Part shown: positions 35,597 through 45,936 of the stretch, one piece after another
How the letters are laid out: each line of letters begins with the position of its first letter
How positions within the stretch are numbered: the stretch's first letter is position 1
Origin: Taxillus chinensis
Lineage: Eukaryota > Streptophyta > Magnoliopsida > Santalales > Loranthaceae
Reading direction: 5' to 3'
Length of the DNA stretch: 64,000 bases
Assembly (NCBI GenBank): GCA_023512835.1
Contig: CM042085.1
Span: 37,960,324 to 38,024,323, forward strand
Program-made: the position numbers and the translations under genes
The notes under the pieces: model-generated
What the model was told of the DNA's origin: nothing
The model's input: the letters and a program-made list of their open reading frames with translations, nothing else
The model's database searches: none

Positions 35597-35985
35597 TATA
35601 TGTCCTCGTCTCTTGATTCGGATAACTTAATATCTCTAGATTTAGTTTCTACAACTGTGCAGGTCTTGGACAGGAATGAAATAGTAAATCCCTTGTCACA
35701 TAAATTACAGACACTTAACATATTATGCTTAAGACCTTCGAATAATGCAACTTTTGTTACTGATACACAGCCATTGGTTAAAGTGCTATACTCCACAGTT
35801 TTACCTTTACTGTTGTCGTCATATGAGACAAATGGTCCTCGTTTGTTAGTAACATTCACGAGCAGAGACTTATCACCCATCATGTGTCCTGAGCATTCGC
35901 TATCAAGTATTCACTTGCTTTGATTTATCTTTGACTTCAAGTGGGCTGGGAGTGAATTCTAGGGATGCTCTTGCAGGACAACAGT
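35597..35985 (-). pseudogene. Protease segment of element E
   Basis: Minus strand: INQSK followed by the active-site region and MMGDKSLLVNV, then DDNSKGKTVEYSTLTNGCVS and GLKHNMLSVCNLCDKGF, the usual copia gag-pre-integrase stretch. The ORF ends in solo-LTR sequence. Two stops lie near 35910-35960. It follows the conserved TAA that separates it from gag. Confidence 0.8.
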
Positions 35986-36494
35986 TTACACTTTTGGTGC
36001 TCAAACTTGTTTCAGGCAGTTAGGAGAAGCAATAATAGAGACAACATTTTCAGAGTTAGCCTTGTGAGGCACTTTAGCTTTCCATGTTGTTTTTACTTTG
36101 TTTGATTCCTTTACTTCTCTGATCTGAGTTTTCTTGGGTGAAGGACTCCTTTTGGATTTTGACTTTGGTTTGCTTGAAGAATCCTTTTTAATCAACTGAT
36201 TTTTATTATTGATGTGAGTTTGATTACATAATCAGTCATCATACAAAATCCAGGACTTATAGTTTTAATGGTCTATTTCCCTACAGATTGAGCATACATT
36301 ATAGTGTGGAGCAGGAACAGGAGATACAGATTTATTTTCTACTACATGTTTGCTACTTTGTTTCCTATGACCTATTCTTTTGCGATTGGGTGACGCGTTC
36401 TTGGCCCTAAATGCGTCAACCTTAGCCTTTCCTTTAACTACAACAGCATCCCCTTCATCATTAGGAACGGGTCCTACTGCTTTGGGGAGCATAG
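35986..36494 (-). pseudogene. gag of element E, C-terminal segment
   Basis: Lys/Ser/Pro-rich tail of gag: PKSKSKRSPSPKKTQIREV, a CSICREIDH knuckle-like remnant near 36265-36300, and VSPVPAPHYNV. It ends APKV and then TAA (35986-35988), as in C and D. At 36494 it is interrupted by Ogre-like LTR 2 and continues at 39726. Confidence 0.85.
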
Positions 36495-39400
36495 TGTCAT
36501 CACCAGATTTCGTCCGAGGGGAAACCCGCTTTTGGGGATGCAGTTCTCCCACCCTTCACCCGAATAGTGATGAAAAAGAAACAGAGTCGCCACAAATTGT
36601 TTTTGGGGTGCAGTTGGTCACCTAAAATAGTCTACGTCGCTAGAGCGGGGTTTGGGAGTTTATTACGCATGGGGAAGGATTAACACCCCCGCAACGTCCT
36701 TTCGGTACTTATCTTAGGAGTTTGGGAGATTTCTAATTTGTTTTAACTATTCGTTTTGATTCGCTTGTCTAAACATTTTTGCGAACTTAAAATGTCTACT
36801 TTTTTTTTCTATGTTACTTGTCAAAATTAAATTAAGTCATATTACCCTAAAAAATCTAAGGAAGATCCTAAAAAAAATGAAGTATCTACAAACCAAAGAA
36901 TAATCCTAAATAAGTCTTACAATTTATTTGACGGATTCTAAAAGAATTTCTAAAAATGCTAAGAAGAAGAAAAAATAAAATGAAATCAAGCAAGTTTGAA
37001 AACGGATTTTTGAATAACAAGAAAACATTTTTTTTGGGGTGTTTTTTTATTATATATAAAAGAATTTTAATTTTCTATTTTAAAATTTTGAGAAAAAAAA
37101 CTCTTTACCTTCTTTTTGTTTTTACACATTTTTTTAAAGAAATAAAACAATAATAAAATTTGTTTTTTATTTATTTATTTTTTTTACAAATAAAAGTGTA
37201 GTTTGTGATTAATGGCATCCACAAAAATAAAATAAAAATCCCTTTTCTTTTTTCTCTCTTTCTTTTTTTCTCTCATTTCTCTTTTTTTTTTCCGCTCTCC
37301 CTTCTTTATTTTACTATAGGCTTTATTTACAAATTACAATGAGGGGTCAAGATGCCCATTATTACAAATCACTGGAGTCTCAAACTAATACAAACTTACT
37401 AAAGGGACTAAAAATAAGGAACAACCAAAATAAAATTTGAAACTCATGAACAAAGAACCATGATGCAAAACTCAAAAAAAAAACACACAAATAAAAACAC
37501 AAAAAAAAAACAAAACAAAAAAAACAAAAACAAAAACCAAAACAAAACAAAACAAAAGGACACATGAATGAGAACACAGAGGAACAAAATTCATATGGAA
37601 TAAAACTTAACAGGTTAGTGAATGAAGCCATACACTAGAGAAAAAAACAATACTAAACAGGCTGCTAGATAAATGGAAAATAGAAAAAATAAACAGGCTG
37701 CTAAATCATATGAGATAAACACGTGTAAGGGAGAGGGAAAATAAATGGAAACACCAGGTACGGAGGCCCGAAACAAAACGTCCACAATCTGCTCAAAGAT
37801 GCTAACATTATGCACAGAGCCACTCGGAGCTCTCCATTGGCTAACTATAGTCGTGGGTGCATCACCAAATCCAAAGTATCATCATACATTAAGCCAAAGA
37901 AATAGGCAAACAGTCAATGAGTAATACCACCCATAACCAACCATGGCCATGGAGGTTCTCAAACAACCAGAGCAAGAACGAGCATCAATAGGGAGGGAAC
38001 ACAATGAGGCATACATATAGATCAATGTAATTTTACCCCTTTTTCTTTTTCCCGTGATAATATCTTCAAACTATACTAAATTCTATGTTTGTATATCAAA
38101 TAAAGAAAACAGCAAAGATAAAAACACATAACAATTACGTGGTTCACCCTACAATGTGTAGAGCTACGTCCACGGTGTGACCAGCAAATAGTTGATCACA
38201 GAATCTCCATTAGCAATTCTGAATAGCACACTGCTATCCAAGGTTCACCACCTTACAAGTTTTAGGGTTCACTACCCAATTTCAACAACAACGATAATCA
38301 CCAATAACCACACTGGTTATGGTTTTACAACGATAATAATAAGAATGGATACAAAGAGAATAGTACCAACCCACACAGATAAGTTTCTACACTATTCTCT
38401 GATCAGAGTACATCGACGGACTAGTTCATGATCTTCTCTTTGTTGTCACAGTCAATAAGCTCGCCAAGATGGATTCTGTAAATACCAAGAGCTACTCCTC
38501 TATCTCCTCTGATCTTATCTTCCTCTCCAGTTCTCTCTTCTCCCTCACACTCAACATAGCTGCCACAACCCTGGTTTCTTAATCCAAAAACCCTACATCT
38601 TTCTTCATTAAACTCTGGCCCTTGGATTAGCCAACCATAGGATTAGCCAGCTCAAATAAGATGTTAACCTAATTTTAGCAGCTAAGCTACAACCATTGAT
38701 CTCTTTCTCTACTTTAGTTGCGGCTGGGGACTCAAGCATGCAGCCATGGGTTCGATTGGATTGAAGGTGGATGGCTCGGCTAGGTTTGGACTTGGTCTGT
38801 GGGAGGCCGAGAGAGAGAGGATAAGGATGGGGTGTGAGCTGGCTGTTGCCAGTTGGTGCTGGCATGGATGGCCGGCTGGTGCGGCACAGCGAGGGGGCAA
38901 GGTGAGACTGCGTCGTCTGCGTAGAGAGGGAGATGACGAGAGGAGAGGGGAAGTCGTGAGGGGATAAGGGAGAAAAATTATGTGGTTGTGATTTTTTTGT
39001 TTTAAAATTTATTTTGTTTTGGTTCTAAATTTTGTTTTATTATTATAAACTAATGACATACTGACATGTGGCCAAAGGTGAGTGGAAAAAGAAAAGGAAA
39101 AAGAAAAAAAAATTTTATGGTTCCAATTTGTAGTTTTTAACTGACATTTTGGGGTTTTTGGGATCGGCAAAACACTTTGACTTTCAATAAAATGTGAACA
39201 AATTATTTTGGACTCGAGGCGTCACAATGAGCAATCCCGTATCCTTTTTTCTTAAAAATGAGTTTATTTTTGTACTAAAACTGTACTGCACGTCCCTCAA
39301 CTGCTTTATTATTGAAAAAGATTTTTATTATTATTATTTTTTTTGCGAAAATAAGCTCTTTGAGCAAATATATGCAATATATACTTCAAAATTCTCATAA

Positions 39401-39720
39401 CGACGAGTGGAGTAAGAAAATGAGGGTCGTGACCTGATCCGGGGTGTTGTTTTGAATATTGGTCACTGGTTCATCACCGTTAGCGGTCCAAATATAGTTT
39501 TGACCATAACTTCTTCGTTTGACCTCGGATTTGAGCGTCGTTGAAGGCGTCAATCTTCAAATTTAATTCTCTATCACCTGGGACTGGATTTTTGGTGTTT
39601 GAAAGACTTTTTAAAGAAGTCATCACAATACCCCCTTGAATCGATGGTCACGTCTCTTTATTTAATGTATAAAGCGAAAAATGAATGTTATGTCCAACCC
39701 AGACAAAATGGGGTCTAACA
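36495..39720. mobile_element. Ty3/gypsy-type (Tat/Ogre-like) solo LTR 2
   Basis: Starts TGTCATCACCAG and ends GGGGTCTAACA, with CATAG (36490-36494) and CACAG (39721-39725) as a target duplication with one change. It shares AGTCGCCAC and GGGGAAGGATTAACACCCC near its start, and the GACCATAACTTCTTCGTTT / GACTGGATTTTTGGTG stretch near its end, with LTR 1 (5553-10715). There is no coding sequence. The middle has A- and T-rich runs (37020-37560). A block at 38050-38640 resembles a copia LTR R/U5, and 38700-38960 is GC-rich. It is most simply a solo LTR with an older insertion. Confidence 0.75.
38050..38640 (-). repeat. Possible copia LTR fragment inside Ogre-like LTR 2
   Basis: The minus strand has CCGTGGACGTAGCTCTACAC and AACCACGTAATTGTTATGTG, a pattern typical of the R/U5 part of plant copia LTRs. 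No ends or target duplication were found, so limits are approximate. Confidence 0.35.
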
Positions 39721-39725
39721 CACAG

Positions 39726-41458
39726 TAATAGCCTCAACTCCACAGTCATACACTATTATGGCACCTGAAACAAATCCATCCAATGGTTTAGATGTGCTCA
39801 CTGGATACAAGTTGGTCAGTTTGGGAGTGAAGTTCGATGGGCATTCAGTAATATGTGTGGAGGTTAACTCTTCGAGCTTAAGCCAGGTTTGACTCGAGTA
39901 TTATCTGGATCAGTTCTAAATGTAGACGCTATTTCCTCTAATTTTAGCCACCTACGATTTACTTCCTTTTCCTTTTCAAGTTCATTCTCGAGTCTCTTTA
40001 GATTTATAGTTAGGCCATTTAATTTAGTATTGAGTAAGTGGTTTTCAGCTCTTAAATCATGATACCAAACCTCTTTACTCCTAAGATTGGCTAAATCTTT
40101 TTCTAGATTGGAAATGGTTAGTTCAAGACATTTAGCCTGTCCACTCATGTCATTATACATTTGAGTAATTATTAGTCTCTCATTCTTTTCATGATCACAT
40201 TCAGTAGTAAGAAATTTTATTTTACTCAAAAGCTCATAGATAGAAGGTAACTTAGTATTTGCCATGAGGCAGATGTTCGTTTTTCCAGTTGGCTCGTCAT
40301 CAAAGGATTCCTCCTCTTCTTCCTTGCCGCTATCATATTTGGAGATGAAAGCCTTCCTCTTAGTTTTGGAACTATAGGAGATGGAGCGTCTTAGATTTTG
40401 ACTTGCAGTCCTTGGCATATTGACCCGATTTCCCACAGTTGTAGAAATCTTGGGTTATAGACTTTGGTCGTTCCATCCTTTTAGAGGATGATGAGGAACC
40501 TCCCTTGTGTCCCTTTCTTATCTTCTTTAGAATCCTTTCAAAAAATTTGAGAAAAAGGGCTATCTCCTCTGAGTAGGAGTTAGAATTTTCTGACACTTCC
40601 ATATCATCCTCGTGTTGTATGCTCAGACATTCCGTAGCTTTAAAAGCTACTCCCTTTTCTTTCTGAGCTATTTTCTCATCTCGATCAAAGTATTTGAACC
40701 TGACCTCGTGAGTCTGTAGCTCTTTGTAGATTTCCTCTAGGGGAGCATACATCTAATTTTGTGTGGCCTGCATCTAGAGTTGCTTGGAGTAGTAGCAATC
40801 CGGCAAGGAGTGAAAAAACTTGTCATTGATTTGAAAGTCAGTATAGCACTCATTGACAGTTTTCAGATCAAGTATGAGCTTGCTGAATCTCCTATAGATG
40901 CTTTCGAGGGATTGCCCAGGTTTATGCATGAAGCTCTCAAAGTCCTGCCTGAGAGCGCAGATAATTTTTTGCATCTATGAATGCTCTCCTTTGTAAAGGA
41001 TTTTCAGTTTATTGCAAACAACATTCATTGTCGTGCAACCCTGGACATCCACGAATGTTTCTGAGTCTAAAGAGGATGTAACGTATGCCAGAGCCTTTTC
41101 ATTTGAAAACTGCTAGGCTCTTTCCTCGTTGGTGAGTTCAGCGTCCGTCTTTGGCCTTGTAACTCTATTTTCTATGATTGTCATCGGAGGTGGGATCTCC
41201 TGATGAAGACATGGCCACATCATATGATCATGGCACATCATGAATGTGCGCATGTGAACTTTCCATTGAGAGAAGAGTTCGGGTGTGAATTTGGGAGGTT
41301 TGTTCAGAGTGAAAGAGGAGCTTCTGAGTTAAGGAGCAGTAGATTGAGTGTTTGAGCTCGAATTAGTATGCTCACTATTGCTACGGCTGTTAATGGGCTC
41401 CGGTGGCACACCAGTGTTGGTGTGAGTGTATTAATAGCATGATGCTTTCTTCTACCAT
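39726..41458 (-). pseudogene. gag of element E, N-terminal segment
   Basis: The start is the ATG at 41458 (M-V-E-E-S, matching M-A-E-E-S in D), followed within about 10 codons by a frameshift. The gag domain is recognisable at 41330-40774 (FESFMHKPGQSLESIYRRF, NDKFFHSLPD). The zinc knuckle is degraded (FYNCGKSGQYAKDC: first Cys and the His lost, near 40400-40450). The coiled-coil part (40200-39900) with YHDLRAENHLLNTKLNGL is well kept. Multiple stops. Confidence 0.85.
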
Positions 41459-41504
41459 TAATGAGTAAGAGAGAGAGGGATCTCTACTTGAGCAGGTAGA
41501 AATT

Positions 41505-41516
41505 GTTCTGATACCA
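41505..41516 (-). other. Primer-binding site of element E
   Basis: The minus strand reads TGGTATCAGAAC, one change from the initiator-Met site. The AG spacer before it matches C and D. Confidence 0.9.
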
Positions 41517-41518
41517 CT

Positions 41519-42143
41519 TGTTGGTCCCTGAGAGCCTAGAGAGGGGGGGGGGGGGGTGGGGTGAATGGGCTATTTGAAAAACTCTTCTCTGTCTCTAGCA
41601 CAACACTAATACTAATTGAAAAATATAATCTATGCGGAAGACAATCAGATAGTGGAAGTATTTTTCTTTATTATCAAACTGATAATTACAACAAAATGAA
41701 TAAGCAAATAAAGTTATTTTCACTAGCTTTGTATCTACTGAAAAGATATCTTTCTTTTATTTACAGTAGTACACTGAGTTTATACTATTACGCACATACT
41801 AGCACAGTATTCAACTCAAATAAAAAAAGCACTCTCTCCAAATTCTCAAGCACACCTTACAAATATGCAAAACTGTGTATTTATAGGCATTTGCTGAGAG
41901 ACTTTCTTAGAACTTGACATTTAGGGTGTTGAGCTGCATTTATGATCTTCTCAAAAAATACCTCCTCTTAAATGTTAAGGATGTGGAACTCGAGATATTA
42001 GAAGCATGAGTGAATTAAATCTGTTTTACAAAGTTTCAATTCCATTAAAGATTGTGTCCATGCATCTGAGTGATCCACGTGTAAGGTAATATAAATGTCT
42101 TCAACGGATCATCTCTTTTTACATTAGGAACTAGCAAGTGATG
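41519..42143 (-). repeat. 5' LTR of element E, inner part
   Basis: Ends GGGACCAACA next to the primer site. It has a G homopolymer near 41544-41557 and TATA box TATAAATA at 41878-41885. Element D is inserted at 42143; the rest of the LTR is 57187-58113. Confidence 0.88.
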
Positions 42144-43575
42144 TGTTGGATCAAGCCCAGAATTTGGATAATGCTAATAAAGCCCTATGTAATTTGATTT
42201 GAGATCTTTTGTGTTTCTTTGATCATTTGCAGAAGATATGTTATTAATCCGGAGATACACTCGTGAGAGCAAAGCTAAGGACAGGATACATAATCCTGAT
42301 CTGGACAAGAGTGAGTGTCGTCAAACACTTGGTAAATAACCAAGTCACCAATACATACGAAATAAGGAACATTCGTGTGGACTAAGAACTTAAAAGCTAC
42401 GGATTACGGAATTTGCTCTTAATATCTCAAACGGACTAAGTCAAATTGATGCGGAGTAAGAATCTTGGTCTACAAGGTCGCACGAAGTAAAAGAGTTGAC
42501 ACGGAGCTAAAAAGTTAAGTCTTCCACTCAAGTGAACTAAAGTAAAAAAGACACGGAGTAAGGCATCCGAGTCTTCCATACATACGGAGTAAGGAAGTAC
42601 TGACGCGGAATAAGGACCCGAGTCTTTATTCGCACGGAGTAAGGAAACCAGATGCGGAGTAAGGAATTCGGACCACTCATTCATGCGGAGTAAGGATGTG
42701 CTAATACGGAGTAAGCCATCCGATCCTTTAGACTCGCACGGAGTAAGGAACTTACATACGGAGTAAGAAACTTACATACGGAGTAAGGAACTTACATGCG
42801 GAGTAAGGAAGCGCTGATACGGAATAAGCACTCCGACCTTCTCATTCACACGGAGTAAGAAAGCGCTGACACGGACTAAGGATTCCAGTATCAAATAGAT
42901 ACGGAGTAAGCAACCACTGACACGGAGTAAGGTTCCGAGCTTCATTAGCTACGGAGTAAGGAAAATTACACCGGACCAAGAAGATGCTGCTTCAACTTAA
43001 CAGCATTTAAGGTTATCAGCTCGTGGTGTCCCGATGTAAGACAAACTTGTTGAGAACCTGAAGTATCTTACACGTGGATCACCCGGATATGTGGACACAA
43101 CTTTAATTATACTTGGGAACTCACAAAGGCACTTATACTCTTCAAACCCAAGATCTTGAGCACCACAAACCGCAGCAGTCAAAGCAGAGAGATTACCGAG
43201 GAATAGTTAGTGCTGAACGCATTCCGGAACTACAAGTTCCAAAGTTGTCTTTTAGGAATGTTTTGTATAAATATTCATACTTGTATATTTGAAATGTGAG
43301 TGAGCAAGCCTGAATCAATAGTGCGTATTCACAAGAGTTCAAAGAGATAATATAGGCTAGTGTGTGAATCCTTTTGTAAACAGAGTGTAAGAGAGTCTTG
43401 CTTCTATTTTGTTGTATTTATCTTTTGATAATAAAACAAAATACTTCCACTATCTGGTTATCTTTCGCAGTGATTCTATCACTTAACTAGATAAGTGTTT
43501 GTGTCATAAGAGAATAGAAAGAGTTTCGACAAGAGCCTATTCGCCCCCCCCCCTTTAGGCTCCAAGGGACCATCA
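42144..43575 (+). repeat. 5' LTR of element D
   Basis: Starts TGTTGGATCAAGCC and ends AAGGGACCATCA. TATA box is at 43266-43273. U3 contains several CGGAGTAAGGAACTTACATA units (about 42735-42810) and scattered ACGGAGTAAGG motifs. Confidence 0.95.
43266..43273 (+). promoter_or_regulatory. TATA box of the D 5' LTR
   Basis: TATAAATA about 310 bp before the LTR end. The same box is in the solo LTR (35264-35271), the D 3' LTR (56890-56897) and the C 3' LTR. It is the likely start-site signal for the element transcript. Confidence 0.65.
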
Positions 43576-43577
43576 AG

Positions 43578-43589
43578 TGGTATCAGAGC
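43578..43589 (+). other. Primer-binding site of element D
   Basis: TGGTATCAGAGC, a perfect match to the initiator-Met tRNA 3' end, two bases (AG) after the LTR. Confidence 0.95.
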
Positions 43590-43636
43590 AAGTTCTATTT
43601 GTTCTAAGTAGAGATCCCACTCTTTCACTCTCAGCA

Positions 43637-45936
43637 ATGGCCGAAGAAAGCAATATGCTATTCAACACTCGCCCTAACTCCGGAGGTGCACAAGAGCCCA
43701 TCCCAAATCGAAGCAGCAGTGAAAACGTCGACCCACCTCAACCTGCTGCTGCCTCCACTGCTCAACCACGGAGTTCTGGTTTTACTCTGACAAAACCGCC
43801 CAAATTCACACCTGAGCTTTTCTCCCAGTGGAAAGCTCGCATGAAGATGTTCATGGTATGCTATGACCATCTCATGTGGCCCTGTCTTCATCAGGAGATT
43901 CCAATTTCGATGACTATCAGAGAACATGGAGTTAGAAGGCCAAAGACGGATGCCGAACTTACCAACGATGAAAGAGCCTGGCAGTGCGCTAGCGAAAAGG
44001 CTCTGACTTACGTTACATCGTCTTTGGATTCCGAGGCTTTCACGGACGTCCAGGGCTGCACGTCAGCAAAAGCTGTCTGGGATAAACTGACAATCCTCTA
44101 TGAGGGAAGTCAGTCCCAGATTGCAAAACGTGATATGTACTCTCAGACGAACTTTGAGAGTTTCAATCACAAACCTGGCGAATCCCTTGAGAGTATCTAT
44201 CAGAGATTCAGCAAGCTCATTCTAGAGCTAAAAACTGTCAATGAACACTACACTCAGTCTCAAATCAATGACAAGTTCTTTCGGTCCTTGCCGGATCGCT
44301 ACTACTCCAAGCAGCTCCAGATGCAAGCTAACAAAAACTGGCCGTTTACTGCCCTTGGAGAAATATACGGAGAGCTTCGGACTCATGAGGTCAGATTCAA
44401 ATACACTGACCGAGATGAGAAAATAGCTCGGAGAGAAAAAGGGGTAGCCCTCAAAGCTACGAAATGCTCCAGTAATCATCATGAGGATGATACGGATGAG
44501 TCAGAGAATTCTGACTCAGACGCAGAAGAGGAAATAGCTCTTCTTGTTAAATCCTTTGAACGATTCCTTCGGAAAAGTATAAAAGGGTTCAGAAGAGGCT
44601 CCTCATCATCCAGAAGGAAGGAACGATCGGAGTCGACCTCCCAAGAATGCTTTAATTGTGGGAAACCCGGTCACTGGGCCAAGGAATGCAGATCCAAATC
44701 TAAGATGGCAGAGAAAAGTGACAAGGTTACTCCTCGATGTACCACCTCAGACAACAGCAAAAACAAGAGGAAGGCGTTCATGACAAAGTACATCAATGGC
44801 TCGGAAGAAGAGGAGGAATCCTCGGATGATGAGCCAACTCCTAAGCCGAACGTCTGCCTCATGGCAAATACTGAGGTACCTTCTATCTCTGAGCTCATGA
44901 GTAAAATAGAATCTCTTGTTACTAAACGTGATCATGAAAAGAATAAGAGACTAATAATTACTCAAATGTACAAAGATATGGAAAGTCAGAATAAACATCT
45001 TGAATTTACTATTGCTAGACTTGAAAAAGACATAGCTGACTTCAGAGGAAAAGAAGCTTGGTATCATGATCTAAGGGCTGAAAATCATCTGCTAAATACC
45101 AATCTCTCAGGCCTAAAAGTTATTGTAAAAAGACGCGAGAATGAATTAGAACAGGAAAAGGAAATAAATCGCAAGTGGCTTAAATCCGGGGAAATAGCCT
45201 CTTCATTTAGGACTGATCCGGATAATGTTCGAGTCAAACCTGGCCTAGGTTCAGAATCATCAACCTCCAATGCTCAAGCTACTGAGTGTCCTCCGGATTT
45301 CACTCCAAAACTAACCAACTTATATCCTGTTAGTACGTCTAAACCGTTGGATGGTTTCATTTCAGGTGGCACCATAGTTTATGACCGTGGAGTTGAGGTC
45401 ATATCGCACTTCCCGAAGCAGTAGGACCCGTAACTAATGATGAAGGGAAGGCTGCTGCAGTTAAAGCCAAAACTGTAGCACCCAAAAAGAAAGGAAAGGC
45501 TAAGGTTAACGCATCTAGGGCCAAGAGCGCATCACCCAAACGCAATGGATTAGGCCACAGGGAACAGAGTAGAAAGTCTATAAAATCTAAGAGACCTGTA
45601 TCCCCTGTTTGTACTCCGCATTATAGTGTCTGTTCCATCTGTAGGGAAATAGGTCATTATCACTATGAATGTTGGAGTTTATCTGATAACTGGCTTTGTC
45701 ATCAAATTCGTACCAATAAAGATCAGTTCAATAAAAAGGGTTCTTCGAGCAAAACAAAAGCTAAACCTCAAAGGAGTGTCTCTCCCAAGATAACCCAAAT
45801 AAAAGAAGTAGCTGAAACTAACAAATTAAAGTCAACTTGGAGAGCTAAAAGTCCTAGCAAAGTCAAATCCGAAACTGTTGACATTACTGCTGTTCTTTCT
45901 AACCGCCCGGAACAAGTTTGGGCACCAAAAGTGTAA
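43637..45936 (+). pseudogene. gag of element D
   Basis: The start is the ATG at 43637 (MAEESNMLFNTRP), 47 bp after the primer site. It is open for 595 codons to 45424. A Ser/Pro-rich N-terminus is followed by a UBN2-type gag domain from residue about 55 (FTPELFSQWKARMKMF). It then has CFNCGKPGHWAKEC (CX2CX4HX4C, near residue 337), an acidic Ser/Glu stretch, and a coiled coil at about 430-515. One base is missing near 45395-45407 compared with C. After the shift the frame continues through SPKRNGLGHREQSRKS and a second knuckle CSICREIGHYHYECW (45630) to WAPKV and TAA at 45934-45936. Length to that stop is about 765 residues, long for copia gag but usual for SIRE types. Confidence 0.9.

Noticed and set aside
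38700..38965. GC-rich ORFs on both strands in the second Ogre-like LTR (possible host gene piece)
   Set aside because: Composition alone keeps the frames open; no motif is recognisable and neither strand has a supported start or neighbour.
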